From Bacillus cereus (lineage in GTDB: Bacteria > Bacillota > Bacilli > Bacillales > Bacillaceae_G): a stretch of DNA of 64,000 nucleotides. Both the position numbers and the translations under genes were made by a program. Positions 23,542 to 33,717 of this stretch are shown one piece after another. The notes under the pieces were generated by a model, which saw nothing but the letters and a program-made list of their open reading frames with translations, did not search any database and was not told where the DNA came from. Each line of letters begins with the position of its first letter. Positions within the stretch are counted from its first letter, which is position 1. The stretch spans positions 4,093,001-4,157,000 of the forward strand of contig NZ_CP089518.1 in the NCBI RefSeq assembly GCF_025917685.1, in the 5' to 3' direction.

Positions 23542-25365
23542 TTAGTTGTCATCCATTTTCAGTACAGCCATGAATGCTTCTTGCGGTACTTCTACAGAAC
23601 CAACAGACTTCATACGTTTTTTACCTTCTTTTTGCTTATCAAGAAGTTTACGTTTACGAGAAATGTCACCACCGTAACATTTTGCAAGTACGTTTTTACG
23701 CATCGCTTTAATTGTAGAACGGGCTACAACTTTATTTCCGATAGTAGCCTGAATTGGTACTTCGAACTGTTGTCTTGGAATTAATTCTTTTAATTTCTCT
23801 ACGATTACTTTACCACGGTCATATGCTGAATCACGGTGCACGATGAATGATAAAGCATCCACTTGTTCATTATTTAAAAGAATATCCATTTTCACAAGTT
23901 TAGATGGTTTATAACCAATTAACTCGTAGTCAAATGATGCATATCCTTTCGTATTTGATTTCAATTGATCGAAGAAATCATATACGATTTCTGATAACGG
24001 GATGTCATATGTCAATGTAACACGTGTTTCATCTAAATACTGCATATCAATAAACGTTCCACGTTTACCTTGGCAAATTTCCATTACAGCTCCAACATAG
24101 TCATTCGGAACCATAATTGCAGCCTTCACAAACGGCTCTTCTACACGATCAATAGACTGTGGATCTGGCATATTAGATGGATTATCAACAATAACATCTT
24201 CACCGTTTGTTAAATAAACTTTATAAATAACGCTTGGCGCTGTTGTAATTAAGTCAATCTTAAATTCACGTTCAATACGTTCTTGAATAATTTCCATGTG
24301 AAGAAGTCCTAAGAAACCACAACGGAAACCAAATCCTAGCGCTTGAGATGTTTCTGGTTCAAACTCAAGAGCAGAATCATTCAATTCTAGTTTTTCTAAT
24401 GCATCACGTAAATCGTTATAGCGAGCAGAATCAATCGGATATAAACCACAGAATACCATTGGATTTAACTTACGATATCCTGCTAACGCCTCTGTAGCTG
24501 GACGTTTCGCATGTGTAATCGTATCACCAACGCGTGTATCACCAACGTTTTTAATAGATGCTGCTAAGAAACCTACATCACCTACTGTTAACTCGTCACG
24601 TTGCGTTGTTTTCGGTGTAAACACACCTACTTCTGTTACTTCAAATTCTTTTCCAGTTGCCATCATACGTACTTTATCGCCAACTTTTACCGTTCCATTT
24701 ACAACACGGATATAAGCAATTACACCACGATACGGATCATATAAAGAGTCGAAAATCATACATTGTAACGGCTCTTCTGAATCACCTGTTGGAGCTGGTA
24801 CTTTTTCAACGATTTGTTCTAAAATTTCTTCAATACCAATTCCAGCTTTTGCTGAAGCAAGTACTGCTTCTGATGCATCTAAACCAATTACATCTTCTAC
24901 CTCTTGACGTACACGTTCTGGGTCCGCACTTGGTAAGTCGATTTTATTAATAACTGGTAAAATTTCTAAATTGTTATCAAGCGCTAAATATACGTTTGCT
25001 AACGTTTGCGCTTCAATACCTTGTGCTGCATCCACAACAAGAATTGCACCTTCACAAGCCGCTAAACTACGAGATACTTCGTACGTAAAATCGACATGTC
25101 CTGGTGTATCGATCAAGTGAAGAATATACTCTTCACCGTCTTTCGCTTTATACGTTAATTGTACTGCATTTAATTTAATTGTAATACCGCGCTCACGCTC
25201 TAACTCCATAGAGTCAAGTAATTGTGCCTTCATTTCGCGCTGTGTTAACGCGTTTGTTTTCTCCAAAATACGGTCTGCCAACGTTGATTTCCCGTGGTCA
25301 ATGTGAGCAATGATGGAGAAGTTACGAATTTTCGACTGTCTTTTTGCTCTTTCTTCTTTATTCAT
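23542..25365 (-). CDS. lepA: Elongation factor 4 (LepA)
   Basis: Ribosome-associated translational GTPase. G1 AHIDHGKST at 20-28, G3 DTPGHVDF, G4 [13 protein letters not shown]-like domains II, III and V follow, with the LepA-specific C-terminal domain ([20 protein letters not shown]). 607 residues. The start follows TTAGGAGTTGAG. Positioned downstream of the yqxA-gpr sporulation pair, separated by a terminator. Confidence 0.97.
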   Translation of the reverse strand: MNKEERAKRQSKIRNFSIIAHIDHGKSTLADRILEKTNALTQREMKAQLLDSMELERERGITIKLNAVQLTYKAKDGEEYILHLIDTPGHVDFTYEVSRSLAACEGAILVVDAAQGIEAQTLANVYLALDNNLEILPVINKIDLPSADPERVRQEVEDVIGLDASEAVLASAKAGIGIEEILEQIVEKVPAPTGDSEEPLQCMIFDSLYDPYRGVIAYIRVVNGTVKVGDKVRMMATGKEFEVTEVGVFTPKTTQRDELTVGDVGFLAASIKNVGDTRVGDTITHAKRPATEALAGYRKLNPMVFCGLYPIDSARYNDLRDALEKLELNDSALEFEPETSQALGFGFRCGFLGLLHMEIIQERIEREFKIDLITTAPSVIYKVYLTNGEDVIVDNPSNMPDPQSIDRVEEPFVKAAIMVPNDYVGAVMEICQGKRGTFIDMQYLDETRVTLTYDIPLSEIVYDFFDQLKSNTKGYASFDYELIGYKPSKLVKMDILLNNEQVDALSFIVHRDSAYDRGKVIVEKLKELIPRQQFEVPIQATIGNKVVARSTIKAMRKNVLAKCYGGDISRKRKLLDKQKEGKKRMKSVGSVEVPQEAFMAVLKMDDN

Positions 25366-25523
25366 CTATGTTCTCAACTCCTAATAGTCTCGCCAATATA
25401 CACTAGCACTGATTATATCAATAGAGCAGCAAAGATTCAATGAAAACTCGTGCTGCTTACAAGACAAATCATTCTATCTATATCTTATGCGAACAAACCA
25501 TAAGAGACAAACTTTTTTCAAAT

Positions 25524-25561
25524 TTAAAAACGGTTGTCTTTCAAATCTGTCAGACAACCGT
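25524..25561 (-). terminator. Terminator after yqxA
   Basis: ACGGTTGTCT / AGACAACCGT, 10 bp perfect, followed by TTTTAAATTTG on the minus strand. Confidence 0.85.
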
Positions 25562-25575
25562 CCTTCCCACTCTCC

Positions 25576-25938
25576 TTAACTAAAAATCCCTTTTAGCTTC
25601 CCAACAACTATATCCGTTCCAAACTTAGTTATATCGTAAGTAACACTTGCTATCGCCATACCAATACCTTCTACGACGTTGAAACTCTTTAAGTTTTCTA
25701 ACTGTTTTTGTTTTTCAACAGCTGAAAATGCCTCGCCCAAAATTTCCGATTCAGCTCCTGCACCTTCTGTTCCTGTCATATGAGCAATTTGTTCATATGA
25801 CAGCTGACGGTATCCCTTCATACTTTTCAAACCATGATTAGCGAGTCCTACTCCAGCTATCATCATAAGTAAACATACGACTGTACCGCATATACACAAG
25901 AGCGCAAATCGACTCCAACTATTGTCATCTCTATCCAT
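25576..25938 (-). CDS. yqxA: YqxA-like membrane protein (DUF3679 type)
   Basis: 120 residues: one membrane segment at about 11-33, then GLKSMKGY and a C-terminal half with SEILGE and EKQKQLENLKSFNVVEGIGM, which resembles YqxA of B. subtilis. Function unknown. The ATG at 25938 overlaps the gpr stop by one base (TGATG), so translation is coupled to gpr. In B. subtilis spoIIP lies between gpr and yqxA; it is not here. Family naming is from pattern recall, moderately sure. Confidence 0.7.
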   Translation of the reverse strand: MDRDDNSWSRFALLCICGTVVCLLMMIAGVGLANHGLKSMKGYRQLSYEQIAHMTGTEGAGAESEILGEAFSAVEKQKQLENLKSFNVVEGIGMAIASVTYDITKFGTDIVVGKLKGIFS

Positions 25939-27041
25939 CAATGTGTATATGCCCCTGTATTATCCTGATCAATTTGATGATGCAGCGCTGCATTTAAACC
26001 ACTTGCTATTACATTTGCCATATCCTCGATAAACGTATCTACTTCTTTTGGCGTCACCATTAAATTATGACCAAGGGGAGATAACACTTCATAAATTAAT
26101 TTTCTCTTTTCTTCTTCTTCTAACGTACCAATAGCACCTAAAAACATATTCCGGCTCTTTTCGTCAGGCATATCTTCTTCTGTTAATTTTTTCTTTTCTC
26201 CAAATGTAAAACCTGCTGGCAATAAAGAGCGTGATGGTTTGTTTCCTTCTTTCATTTCCCGTCCAAAATGTTTCAAAATGAAATCAATTGTATCACTTGT
26301 AATCGATACAGCATCGACCACCGTCGGAACACCTATTGCGATAACAGGGATACCTAACGTTTCTTTACTTAGTTCCTTACGTTTATTTCCAACACCAGAC
26401 CCAGGATGAATTCCTGTATCAGAAATTTGTATCGTGCTATTTACTCGTTCAATAGAGCGCGCAGCTAATGCATCAATTGCGATGACAAAGTCTGGTTTCG
26501 TTTTCTCAATAATCCCATAAATAACATCACTCGTTTCGATTCCTGTAATCCCCATTACTCCTGGACGGATTGCACTAACAGGTCTAAATCCCTCTTCTAC
26601 ACTTTCAGGCTGTAATTGAAATAAATGTCTCGTTACCAGTACGTTTTCTACGACTATTGGTCCGAGCGCATCTGGCGTTACATTCCAATTCCCAAGACCA
26701 ACAATTAAACAACTCGCTTCTTTTGAAACTCCAACATCCTCTAGGAAATAAGAAAATTCCTTCGCGAAAATACGCTCTACTTTTTGTTGAAGTTCTGTAT
26801 CTTGTTGACGTATACCTTGCACTTCAAGAGTTAAATAATTTCCAGGTTTTTTCCCCATCGATTCAGATGCAATTTCATCAATAGTTACTTTCGTAACAGT
26901 AACACCCTCTTCTTCTCTCTCCTTTACAATAACTCCTTGTATCCCTTTTTGCTCTTCTTGGCGCTCTTGCAACATTTGATGTGCCTCTACAGCAAGGTCG
27001 GTTCTAACATTATATTTACTTAAATCTAATGGTTCTTTCAT
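25938..27041 (-). CDS. gpr: Germination protease GPR
   Basis: Forespore aspartic-type protease that starts degradation of small acid-soluble spore proteins at germination. Made as a zymogen: the N-terminal propeptide ends at [12 protein letters not shown], the site where homologues self-cleave. SASP-cleaving core includes [14 protein letters not shown]. 367 residues from the ATG at 27041, which follows GGAGGAGATACG; the frame is open 15 codons further. Divergent from rpsT, as in other Bacilli. Confidence 0.94.
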   Translation of the reverse strand: MKEPLDLSKYNVRTDLAVEAHQMLQERQEEQKGIQGVIVKEREEEGVTVTKVTIDEIASESMGKKPGNYLTLEVQGIRQQDTELQQKVERIFAKEFSYFLEDVGVSKEASCLIVGLGNWNVTPDALGPIVVENVLVTRHLFQLQPESVEEGFRPVSAIRPGVMGITGIETSDVIYGIIEKTKPDFVIAIDALAARSIERVNSTIQISDTGIHPGSGVGNKRKELSKETLGIPVIAIGVPTVVDAVSITSDTIDFILKHFGREMKEGNKPSRSLLPAGFTFGEKKKLTEEDMPDEKSRNMFLGAIGTLEEEEKRKLIYEVLSPLGHNLMVTPKEVDTFIEDMANVIASGLNAALHHQIDQDNTGAYTH

Positions 27042-27136
27042 CGTATCTCCTCCGTAATTCATAGTAAATATCGTTAGATTTCCCAAAGTTATATAAGGTC
27101 ATTCTTTCCTTTACGTGAAATTTCATTGATATACTA

Positions 27137-27165
27137 TTGCAATTCTCTTCACCGTTTGATAGAAT
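27137..27165 (+). promoter_or_regulatory. rpsT promoter
   Basis: TTGCAA (27137-27142), 17-bp spacer, TAGAAT (27160-27165); five of six matches at each box. Confidence 0.65.
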
Positions 27166-27221
27166 ATCACTTGTTCTATGTAAGAATCGAGTCATTCGAT
27201 TGCACCAGGGAGGTGAAAAGT

Positions 27222-27479
27222 ATGGCAAACATCAAATCTGCTATCAAACGCGCTAAACTTAGCGAAGAGCGTCGTGCACATAACGCTTCTATCAAGTCTG
27301 ACATGCGTTCTGCTGTTAAAACTGTAGAAGCTTTAGTTACTAATAACGATCTTGAAAATGCTAAAGAAGCTTTCAAAACTGCTTCTAAAAAACTTGACAA
27401 AGCAGCTCGTAAAGGTCTTATCCACCAAAACGCTGCAGCTCGTCAAAAATCTCGCTTAGCGAAACAAGTAAACGCGTAA
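27222..27479 (+). CDS. rpsT: 30S ribosomal protein S20
   Basis: 85-residue basic helical protein beginning [11 protein letters not shown] and ending RLAKQVNA; binds 16S rRNA early in assembly. The frame is open upstream, but the ATG at 27222 follows a strong AGGGAGGTGAAAAGT. Divergent from gpr and convergent with holA, with terminators for both strands between. Confidence 0.97.
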   Translation: MANIKSAIKRAKLSEERRAHNASIKSDMRSAVKTVEALVTNNDLENAKEAFKTASKKLDKAARKGLIHQNAAARQKSRLAKQVNA

Positions 27480-27488
27480 GGCGTTTAA

Positions 27489-27514
27489 AAACGATCCATT
27501 CGGATCGTTTTTTT
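27489..27514 (+). terminator. rpsT terminator
   Basis: AAACGATCC attc GGATCGTTTTTTT. Confidence 0.9.
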
Positions 27515-27519
27515 ATATA

Positions 27520-27557
27520 CAAAAAAGCTCATGTAACAAGTACATGAACTTTTTTGT
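27520..27557 (-). terminator. holA terminator
   Basis: On the minus strand TTCATGTA cttgt TACATGAG followed by CTTTTTTG; AT-rich flanks make it workable both ways. Confidence 0.8.
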
Positions 27558-27561
27558 ATCA

Positions 27562-28572
27562 TTACAGATGATTTAACCGCATTAAGAAAAACTCGAGCAC
27601 AAGTTTCTTATCCATTTTTCCAGTCTTCATACTGTAATCAGCTTCCGCTAATTCTAAAATAACTCTTTTTAATTCTTCAAAAGAGAAAAATTTCGTTTGA
27701 TTCATCGCCAACTTTACACGATACGGATGTACACCAATATGGGAAGCAATTTGATTTTGTCCATAACCGCGCTGCTGTAACTCCTTTACCTGATTCAGCA
27801 AACGGAATTGACTTACTAATAATGCGAGTAACTTAATTGGTTCTTCCTGCTGTGTGAATAATCCATCCAAAATTTGCATCGCACCTGCGATATCTTTTTT
27901 TACCACTTTTTCTGTCAAAGCAAACACATTTTGCTCAACGGATTTTGGTACAAGTTCCGCCACAAGTTTCGATGTAATTTCCCCGCCCATACCGACGTAT
28001 AACGTTAGCTTGTCCATTTCCTTCGCCAACATCGTGACGTTACTTCCCACAAGCTCTAATAACAAACTAACAGCCGCGTTATCAACATATACATGCGCCT
28101 CTTCCGCACGAGAAACAACCCACTTCTGGACATCTTGCACTTGCATCGCATTCGCTTCTACTACATCCGCTGTTTTCTTTAATAGTTTCGTAATTTTTTT
28201 TCGTTCATCTAATTTTTCATAAGGCGCAACGAAAACAAGAATAGAAAAAGGAGAAGGTTCTCCGATATATTCTTCTAAAATTTTTATATTTTGTTCTAAT
28301 TTTTCTTTTTGTGCCGTTAAAAATAATGGTGATTTTATTAATATAACTTTACGATCTCCAAAGAATGGAAGGGTACGTGCATCCTCAACCACGTCTTCTA
28401 AATACGCTTCTTCCAAATCATATGTCACAACATTAAACTCTCGATCTTCCTCTTCAAGTGCTTCCGTTGTAATCAGTTTTATCGTTTCATTTATAAAATA
28501 CGCTTCCGTTCCATACAGTAAATACAACGGAGCAAACTGTTTCTTTTTAATTTTCTTATGTATATCACTCAT
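27562..28572 (-). CDS. holA: DNA polymerase III delta subunit
   Basis: Clamp-loader subunit that opens the beta sliding clamp. Fits YqeN/HolA in length (336) and in the N-terminal PLYLLYGTEAYFINETI and C-terminal QFRLLNQVKELQQRG...HPYRVKLA patterns. No ATP-binding motif is expected. The ATG follows GGAGTAGGAAAAAGT. Position between rpsT and comEC is conserved. Confidence 0.94.
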   Translation of the reverse strand: MSDIHKKIKKKQFAPLYLLYGTEAYFINETIKLITTEALEEEDREFNVVTYDLEEAYLEDVVEDARTLPFFGDRKVILIKSPLFLTAQKEKLEQNIKILEEYIGEPSPFSILVFVAPYEKLDERKKITKLLKKTADVVEANAMQVQDVQKWVVSRAEEAHVYVDNAAVSLLLELVGSNVTMLAKEMDKLTLYVGMGGEITSKLVAELVPKSVEQNVFALTEKVVKKDIAGAMQILDGLFTQQEEPIKLLALLVSQFRLLNQVKELQQRGYGQNQIASHIGVHPYRVKLAMNQTKFFSFEELKRVILELAEADYSMKTGKMDKKLVLEFFLMRLNHL

Positions 28573-28918
28573 ACTTTTTCCTACTCCCTAACTTGGCAAT
28601 ATATATTTATACTAATGCCCTAGCTTTTGTTTTACAAGTACAAAGGAACAGGCTTTATAACCCGTCCCTTTATTTATATAAAACGCCACACAATAAGCCC
28701 CGGGTTTCTTATTGGTGTGCGGTAATCACCTTCCCTTTATTATTTACAATAGTAATCCAAGTATAAGTGCCAACTGTTAACATGCTTGGAAACGAAAAAC
28801 TCTTGTTACTTAGCTAACAAAAAAGAGTATATATGCTCTTTTTCTCTCCATTTATAAATTGTAGATTTTTTTCTGACAATATTTTATACTAAAGTGGAAT
28901 GTTGGGGAGGGATTCTAA
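28573..28918. other. Gap between holA and yqzM with hairpins and a gene remnant
   Basis: Contains the holA upstream region, a stem CACACaATAAG / CTTATTgGTGTG (28687-28720), a gene remnant (listed separately) and a two-way terminator-like stem AAAGAG / CTCTTT at 28826-28850. No intact gene was found. Confidence 0.5.
28709..28813 (-). pseudogene. C-terminal remnant of an unidentified gene
   Basis: On the minus strand 34 codons after a TAG read like the end of a beta-rich secreted domain (FPSMLTVGTYTWITIV then NNKGKVITAHQ) and stop at TAA 28709. A hairpin with a short T run follows directly, as a real gene end would have. No start codon with ribosome binding site lies upstream. I read it as the tail of a lost gene; the family is not identified. 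Confidence 0.4.
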
Positions 28919-29053
28919 ATGAATAATTTTGAACAAAACGTTCAAAGCAAACGCAATGACGCTATTGATTCAGGGGTAGGATTTATCGTCTCATTTGGTT
29001 TTTTCGCAACACTTTTCATTATTGCAACTGTTATTAAATTTATCGGTTCTTAA
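28919..29053 (+). CDS. yqzM: Small membrane protein YqzM
   Basis: 44-residue protein with a charged N-terminus (NNFEQNVQSKRNDAIDSG) and one membrane helix (FIVSFGFFATLFIIATVI), matching YqzM of B. subtilis in sequence, length and place between holA and comEC. Preceded by GGGGAGGGATTCTAA. Role unknown. It is the only plus-strand gene within the minus-strand block. Confidence 0.9.
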   Translation: MNNFEQNVQSKRNDAIDSGVGFIVSFGFFATLFIIATVIKFIGS

Positions 29054-29054
29054 A

Positions 29055-29086
29055 GGCTGCTGCTTAATGGCAGTCTTCTTTTTTAT
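29055..29086. terminator. Terminator between yqzM and comEC
   Basis: GGCTGC tgcttaat GGCAGTC with TTCTTTTTT on the plus strand; the complementary A run is short, so it serves yqzM mainly. Confidence 0.65.
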
Positions 29087-31404
29087 CTATTATGTGTTTC
29101 ATCATATGTGATTTTACTGCGAAAGGTTCCTTTTTCCCCTTTAAAAACATAAGAAATAGCACCTTGCTTATCCGTACGCCATATTTCAATACCATTCTTC
29201 TTAAAACTCTCTATAACTTCCTTATGCGGGTGCCCATACCTATTACGCTCCCCAGCAGAAATAATCGCTATACTAGGCTGTACAAGGCTCAAAAAAGGGT
29301 CGGTAGATGACGTTTTACTCCCATGATGCGCAACCTTCAAAATGTTAGCCCTCAGCTCCGGATATGTTGATACTACAAGCCGTTCACCTTCTTCTTCTAA
29401 GTCACCCGTGAATAACCATGTTAACCCTCCTAATTTCGCCCATATTACAACCGAGGAATCATTTCCCTCTTTTTCTTTTCCTTTTGGAGCTAATACAAAA
29501 AATTCCGCTTCATTTACTCTCCATCCCTCACCCTCTCCTACTACACTTACCTTCACTCTCTTTGCTAACGCTGTTTTCTTTAACGCTTTTTCTAATACAG
29601 CATCTTGGTCCTTTCTCCCAAATACAACTTCTTTTATAGTAATAAATGATAATAAATCCTGCGCAGCGCCTATATGATCCGCATCTCCATGCGTTACAAT
29701 TAATTTATCAATTGTTTTAATACCTTCCTTTTGTAAAAAAGGAATAAGAATATCATGTCCAACAGAAAATTCATGCTTTTTTTCTTGCCACGCTTCCTTC
29801 TTGATATGAAGCGCTCCACCTGTATCAATAAGATAGACCCCTTTATCGTACGGGAGACGAATTAATATCGCATCTCCCTGTCCAACATCAAGAAATGTAA
29901 TACTCCCACTTTCGCGAAAATATGGTGATACATAATGACACGTACAAATAAAAAGAAATACGCCTACAACCATAAAAAAAATCCTTTGGGATATTCTCTT
30001 TTCCCAAAACACCAATATGCTAATAATGCTAAAACAATATATAATCACAAGAATTAAGGGTGTTTGACCGAAAGTAAGGCGGATAAACGGGAAATTTTCA
30101 CAGTAGCTTAAAAAATTATTAGAAACGGTTAAACATATCGATAATACATATGCAATTCCTTTCGCAAGAAATGGAATGATCGGCATACATAGAAGGATAA
30201 CAATGCTACAGGGTAATACAAAAATAGATAGAAACGGAACATACAAAAGGTTGAGGAAAATACTATAAGGAGAAAAATAACCAAAATGATATAGCAAAAT
30301 TGGGGTGCTAACGAGCTGTGAAACAACAGAAATATAAATCGCATTTCGGATTGCTCCGTTACTACGCGCTAGTAATATTGGAGCAGATAACAGTAAGGAA
30401 AAGCTACCTACAAATGAAAACTGGAATCCAATATTGAAAATAAGATACGGATCGTATATAAGCATACATATAGCAGTTATACTTAATGCATCTAAGCTAG
30501 ATAAGCGAACAGAACATATGAAAGCTACTAGCAACAATACTCCTGTTATAGAAGCCCTTACGACAGACGGTGATGCACCTGCTATGATCATATACAGAGG
30601 AATACAAACTATAAGACATACTGTTGCTCTCTCCTTCGTTACACCACTTCTTAGTAAAACAAAATACATTATAACTATCAGCAATACGATATGCGAACCT
30701 GAAATTGCCAACAAATGTATAAGACCAAATTGTTGATATTGTTCTTCTACTTCAAACGACATTTGTTGTCGATCTCCAAATAATAACGCGTTCATAAAAG
30801 CACCTGACTGTTCCGGAAATATTTCTGTAACTTTCGAGATTGCTTGTTGCCTAAAAAAGAAAATCCACTGCACGAGAGACAACGATGTTTTATGGCATTC
30901 AGAAATATCTATCACATTGAATATAAAATGTATTTTTTGCTGGTATAAATAATCACGATAATCAAAAGCATGAAAATTCCTGGCAGTTTGCGGTTCTTGC
31001 TTCTCCCCTTTAAATGTACATGCTATTCCTGCAAATAATTGACGCAGTTGCTCCTTTTCTGATGCAGATTGAATTTTATAGTTCAACTGCACTATATCCT
31101 CATTTTGATCTTTTATTTGAAAAGAAAGGCGATCCCCATTAATAAAAGGTGTATTTTGTATAACACCTCGTGTAACTTCGTAGGACCCTCCTAGAGGCTT
31201 ATTTTGACTTTGAACATACGCGGTATACATAGCGCCACTAAAACACGCTAACATACAAATGATGAAGGTTATATGAGAGGTACGATACAAATAAAATAAA
31301 GCATAACCAACGAAACAACAAGCAGTCAACAAATACGACGAGGAAAAGGCAATTGCAATCCCCATTATAAACGAGATTGCAACATAGCCCGATTGTCCCT
31401 GCAA
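29083..31404 (-). CDS. comEC: Competence protein ComEC (DNA channel/nuclease)
   Basis: Membrane channel for single-stranded DNA uptake with an associated nuclease-like domain. N-terminal membrane segments and an extracellular OB-like domain precede the competence core (HLLAISGSHIVLLIVIMYF) with many helices; the C-terminal metallo-beta-lactamase fold shows THGDADHIGA and a HHGSKTSS motif. 773 residues. The start is TTG, after GGAGTGGGTATGAG. Intact, although natural competence is rarely seen in the cereus group. Confidence 0.95.
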   Translation of the reverse strand: MQGQSGYVAISFIMGIAIAFSSSYLLTACCFVGYALFYLYRTSHITFIICMLACFSGAMYTAYVQSQNKPLGGSYEVTRGVIQNTPFINGDRLSFQIKDQNEDIVQLNYKIQSASEKEQLRQLFAGIACTFKGEKQEPQTARNFHAFDYRDYLYQQKIHFIFNVIDISECHKTSLSLVQWIFFFRQQAISKVTEIFPEQSGAFMNALLFGDRQQMSFEVEEQYQQFGLIHLLAISGSHIVLLIVIMYFVLLRSGVTKERATVCLIVCIPLYMIIAGASPSVVRASITGVLLLVAFICSVRLSSLDALSITAICMLIYDPYLIFNIGFQFSFVGSFSLLLSAPILLARSNGAIRNAIYISVVSQLVSTPILLYHFGYFSPYSIFLNLLYVPFLSIFVLPCSIVILLCMPIIPFLAKGIAYVLSICLTVSNNFLSYCENFPFIRLTFGQTPLILVIIYCFSIISILVFWEKRISQRIFFMVVGVFLFICTCHYVSPYFRESGSITFLDVGQGDAILIRLPYDKGVYLIDTGGALHIKKEAWQEKKHEFSVGHDILIPFLQKEGIKTIDKLIVTHGDADHIGAAQDLLSFITIKEVVFGRKDQDAVLEKALKKTALAKRVKVSVVGEGEGWRVNEAEFFVLAPKGKEKEGNDSSVVIWAKLGGLTWLFTGDLEEEGERLVVSTYPELRANILKVAHHGSKTSSTDPFLSLVQPSIAIISAGERNRYGHPHKEVIESFKKNGIEIWRTDKQGAISYVFKGEKGTFRSKITYDETHNR

Positions 31405-31418
31405 CTCATACCCACTCC

Positions 31419-31976
31419 TTATAGCATCATTTTTGCTTTAGTGAATACATGCTGTAATTCTTCCATTGACAAACTATCTTTTTCGAAAGATGAGAATAGT
31501 TCTTTTAACTGCAAATGACGCTCTTGCTCCTCTAGCGAGGCAATATCGTATTCTAGCGGAACGTGTTTCACTGTCACATTTGCTTGTTCAAACAACTCTA
31601 TGGCATACGGATGGTTTTTATAATCCTGTGCATAATAAACAGCTGTAATACCACTTTGAATAATCGCCTTGCAACATTGCAAACAAGGGAAATGCGTAAC
31701 GTATATTTCCGATTCCTCTGTTTTCACACCAAACTTCGCACATTGCAATAAAGCATTCATTTCAGCATGAATTGTACGAACACAATGATTATCAATGACG
31801 TAGCAACCATCGTCTATACAATGCACACCACCTTTAATTGAACCATTATATCCGCCAGCAATAATTCGTTTATCACGAACGATTGTCGCTCCTACCGCAA
31901 GCCTTGTACATGTACTACGCAAAGATAATAAATGGCTTTGCGTCATAAAATATTGATCCCATGAAATTCGTTCCAT
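31419..31976 (-). CDS. comEB: ComEB, dCMP deaminase family
   Basis: Deoxycytidylate deaminase in the comE operon. Zinc ligands and catalytic Glu: H70 and E72 in HAEMNALLQ, C98 and C101 in PCLQCC. 185 residues. It lies 14 bp before comEC and 62 bp after comEA. Its role in uptake is dispensable or localisation-related in B. subtilis; the deaminase fold is clear. Confidence 0.94.
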   Translation of the reverse strand: MERISWDQYFMTQSHLLSLRSTCTRLAVGATIVRDKRIIAGGYNGSIKGGVHCIDDGCYVIDNHCVRTIHAEMNALLQCAKFGVKTEESEIYVTHFPCLQCCKAIIQSGITAVYYAQDYKNHPYAIELFEQANVTVKHVPLEYDIASLEEQERHLQLKELFSSFEKDSLSMEELQHVFTKAKMML

Positions 31977-32038
31977 ATCTTCACCTACTTTTTTGTCTAC
32001 TTGTAGTGTAGCGAAAAAAGAAAAACTTCGTCAATCTT

Positions 32039-32635
32039 TTACGGAATAATTATTTGATCTTTTATTTTCTCAAGTGACTTCGTTCCAATCCCGTCAATCT
32101 CCAATAAATCTTCTATTTTCTGAAACGGTCCGTGTTCTTCTCGATATTTCAAAATACTTTCCGCTTTCCGGGAACCAATACCTGTTATTTTTTCAAGTTG
32201 TTCTTTAGAAGCTGTATTTATTTGTACTTTCCCCTCTTTTTTTGAAGAAGCAGCCCCCTCTTGCACTGGTTCATTTTTGTTAGGAATATAAAGAAGCATT
32301 TGATCTTGTACAACTTGTGCCAAATTCACTTTCTTTATCTCTGCATCCGGTAAAAAACCACCTGCTTTTTCAACCGCATCCTTCACCCGCTCCCCTTCCT
32401 TCATTTCATACACTCCCTCTTTAAAAACAGCTCCTTTTACATCAATTACAATGTTTTTTTTCTGCTCCTTTGTGCCCAACTCTTTCGGTTTCCCTTTCTT
32501 CTCCACCTCTTTCATTTGGACATCTGTTGTCATAATTGTTTGCTCTGCATGCTGGTTCGTTTTCCAGAAAAGAAGAAAAATTGCAGTTCCAATAATAACC
32601 ACTAACCCCAACCATTTCTTTGGAAAATCCCACAT
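32039..32635 (-). CDS. comEA: DNA receptor ComEA
   Basis: Membrane-anchored receptor for transforming DNA. One membrane segment at about 9-25, a SLBB-like oligomerisation domain (DVKGAVFKEGVYEM) and two helix-hairpin-helix motifs at the C-terminus (INTASKEQLEKITGIGSRKA, then LEIDGIGTKSLEKI). Two ATGs are adjacent; the second, at 32635, has better spacing to GAGGTG. Divergent from comER with only about 80 bp between. Confidence 0.94.
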   Translation of the reverse strand: MWDFPKKWLGLVVIIGTAIFLLFWKTNQHAEQTIMTTDVQMKEVEKKGKPKELGTKEQKKNIVIDVKGAVFKEGVYEMKEGERVKDAVEKAGGFLPDAEIKKVNLAQVVQDQMLLYIPNKNEPVQEGAASSKKEGKVQINTASKEQLEKITGIGSRKAESILKYREEHGPFQKIEDLLEIDGIGTKSLEKIKDQIIIP

Positions 32636-32715
32636 CATTTTACACCTCTAATCATAAATTCATAACATCATTCATATTGTTTAGGAGAAAGCCGTTACGA
32701 AGGAGGGATGAAACA

Positions 32716-33543
32716 TTGAACATAGGAATTATAGGGACAGGGAACATGGGGAATATACTAATCGATGCTTTTTTAGAAACCCGTGCTGTCAAACCTTCGT
32801 GCCTTACTATTATTAATCGGACGCCTGACAAAGCATATCATATAAAGGAAAAATACCCTTCTGTTCATATAGCCCAAACAATCCAAGAGGTAATCGAACA
32901 CTCCCAGCTTATTTTCATTTGCGTAAAACCGATAGATATATACCCTATCCTACAAAAATACGCTGAACATTTTTCAGATGAAAAGTGCTTAGTTTCTATT
33001 ACAAGCCCAATATCTCCATCACAATTAGAAACGCTTATACCTTGCCATATCGCACGAATCATTCCAAGTATTACAAACCGCGCTTTATCTGGCGCATCAC
33101 TATTTACATTTGGAAATAACTGCTCTGAAGAATGGAAACAAAAACTACTTCATCTATTCAAAAACATTTCTACTCCCCTTGTTATAGAAGAAGATATAAC
33201 GCGCGTTTCATCTGATATAGCAAGCTGTGGCCCTGCTTTTTTTAGTTATTTATTACAATGTTTTATTAACGCTGCTGTAGATAAAACAAACATTACACAT
33301 GAAGAAGCGACTACTTTAGTAAGTGAAATGGTCATTGGAATGGGGAAATTACTTGAAAAAGAAATTTTCACATTACCCACTTTACAAGAAAAGGTATGTG
33401 TCAAGGGCGGTGTTACAGGAGAAGGTATTCGCATTTTAGAAGCGCACGTTGGGGATATGTTTCATAAATTAATCGAACGGACACATGAGAAATTTGATGA
33501 AGATTTAAAGTGCGTTGAGCAGCAATTCAATAAACACACATAA
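32716..33543 (+). CDS. comER: ComER, pyrroline-5-carboxylate reductase-like protein
   Basis: NAD(P)-binding protein related to ProC; in B. subtilis it is dispensable for competence and linked to sporulation and biofilm formation. The Rossmann motif GIIGTGNMG is at the start. The frame is open upstream, but TTG at 32716 after AAGGAGGGATGAAACA starts at the nucleotide-binding strand and gives 275 residues. Divergent from comEA. Confidence 0.9.
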   Translation: MNIGIIGTGNMGNILIDAFLETRAVKPSCLTIINRTPDKAYHIKEKYPSVHIAQTIQEVIEHSQLIFICVKPIDIYPILQKYAEHFSDEKCLVSITSPISPSQLETLIPCHIARIIPSITNRALSGASLFTFGNNCSEEWKQKLLHLFKNISTPLVIEEDITRVSSDIASCGPAFFSYLLQCFINAAVDKTNITHEEATTLVSEMVIGMGKLLEKEIFTLPTLQEKVCVKGGVTGEGIRILEAHVGDMFHKLIERTHEKFDEDLKCVEQQFNKHT

Positions 33544-33681
33544 TAAATACGCCATCGTAATTCCAAATCCTTTAATTAATACTTATCTTTTTCATACTAC
33601 ATTTTCACTAAAACTAGCATCTTTACACTTTACACATATCATCTTTTTATTTTTCTAGAACTAAAACTACATCTTTTCTAT

Positions 33682-33717
33682 AAAACAAAAGCAACCTTAG
33701 CGGTTGCTTTTGTTTTA
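33682..33717. terminator. Bidirectional terminator between comER and yqeM
   Basis: AAAACAAAAGCAACC ttag CGGTTGCTTTTGTTTT: long stem usable by the convergent genes. Confidence 0.9.

Noticed and set aside
27520..27557. Small RNA between rpsT and holA
   Set aside because: The two stems are fully explained as terminators of the convergent genes.
28820..28855. Terminator-like stem before yqzM as end of a missing RNA gene
   Set aside because: The stem is short and AT-rich and no promoter or conserved RNA could be seen ahead of it.
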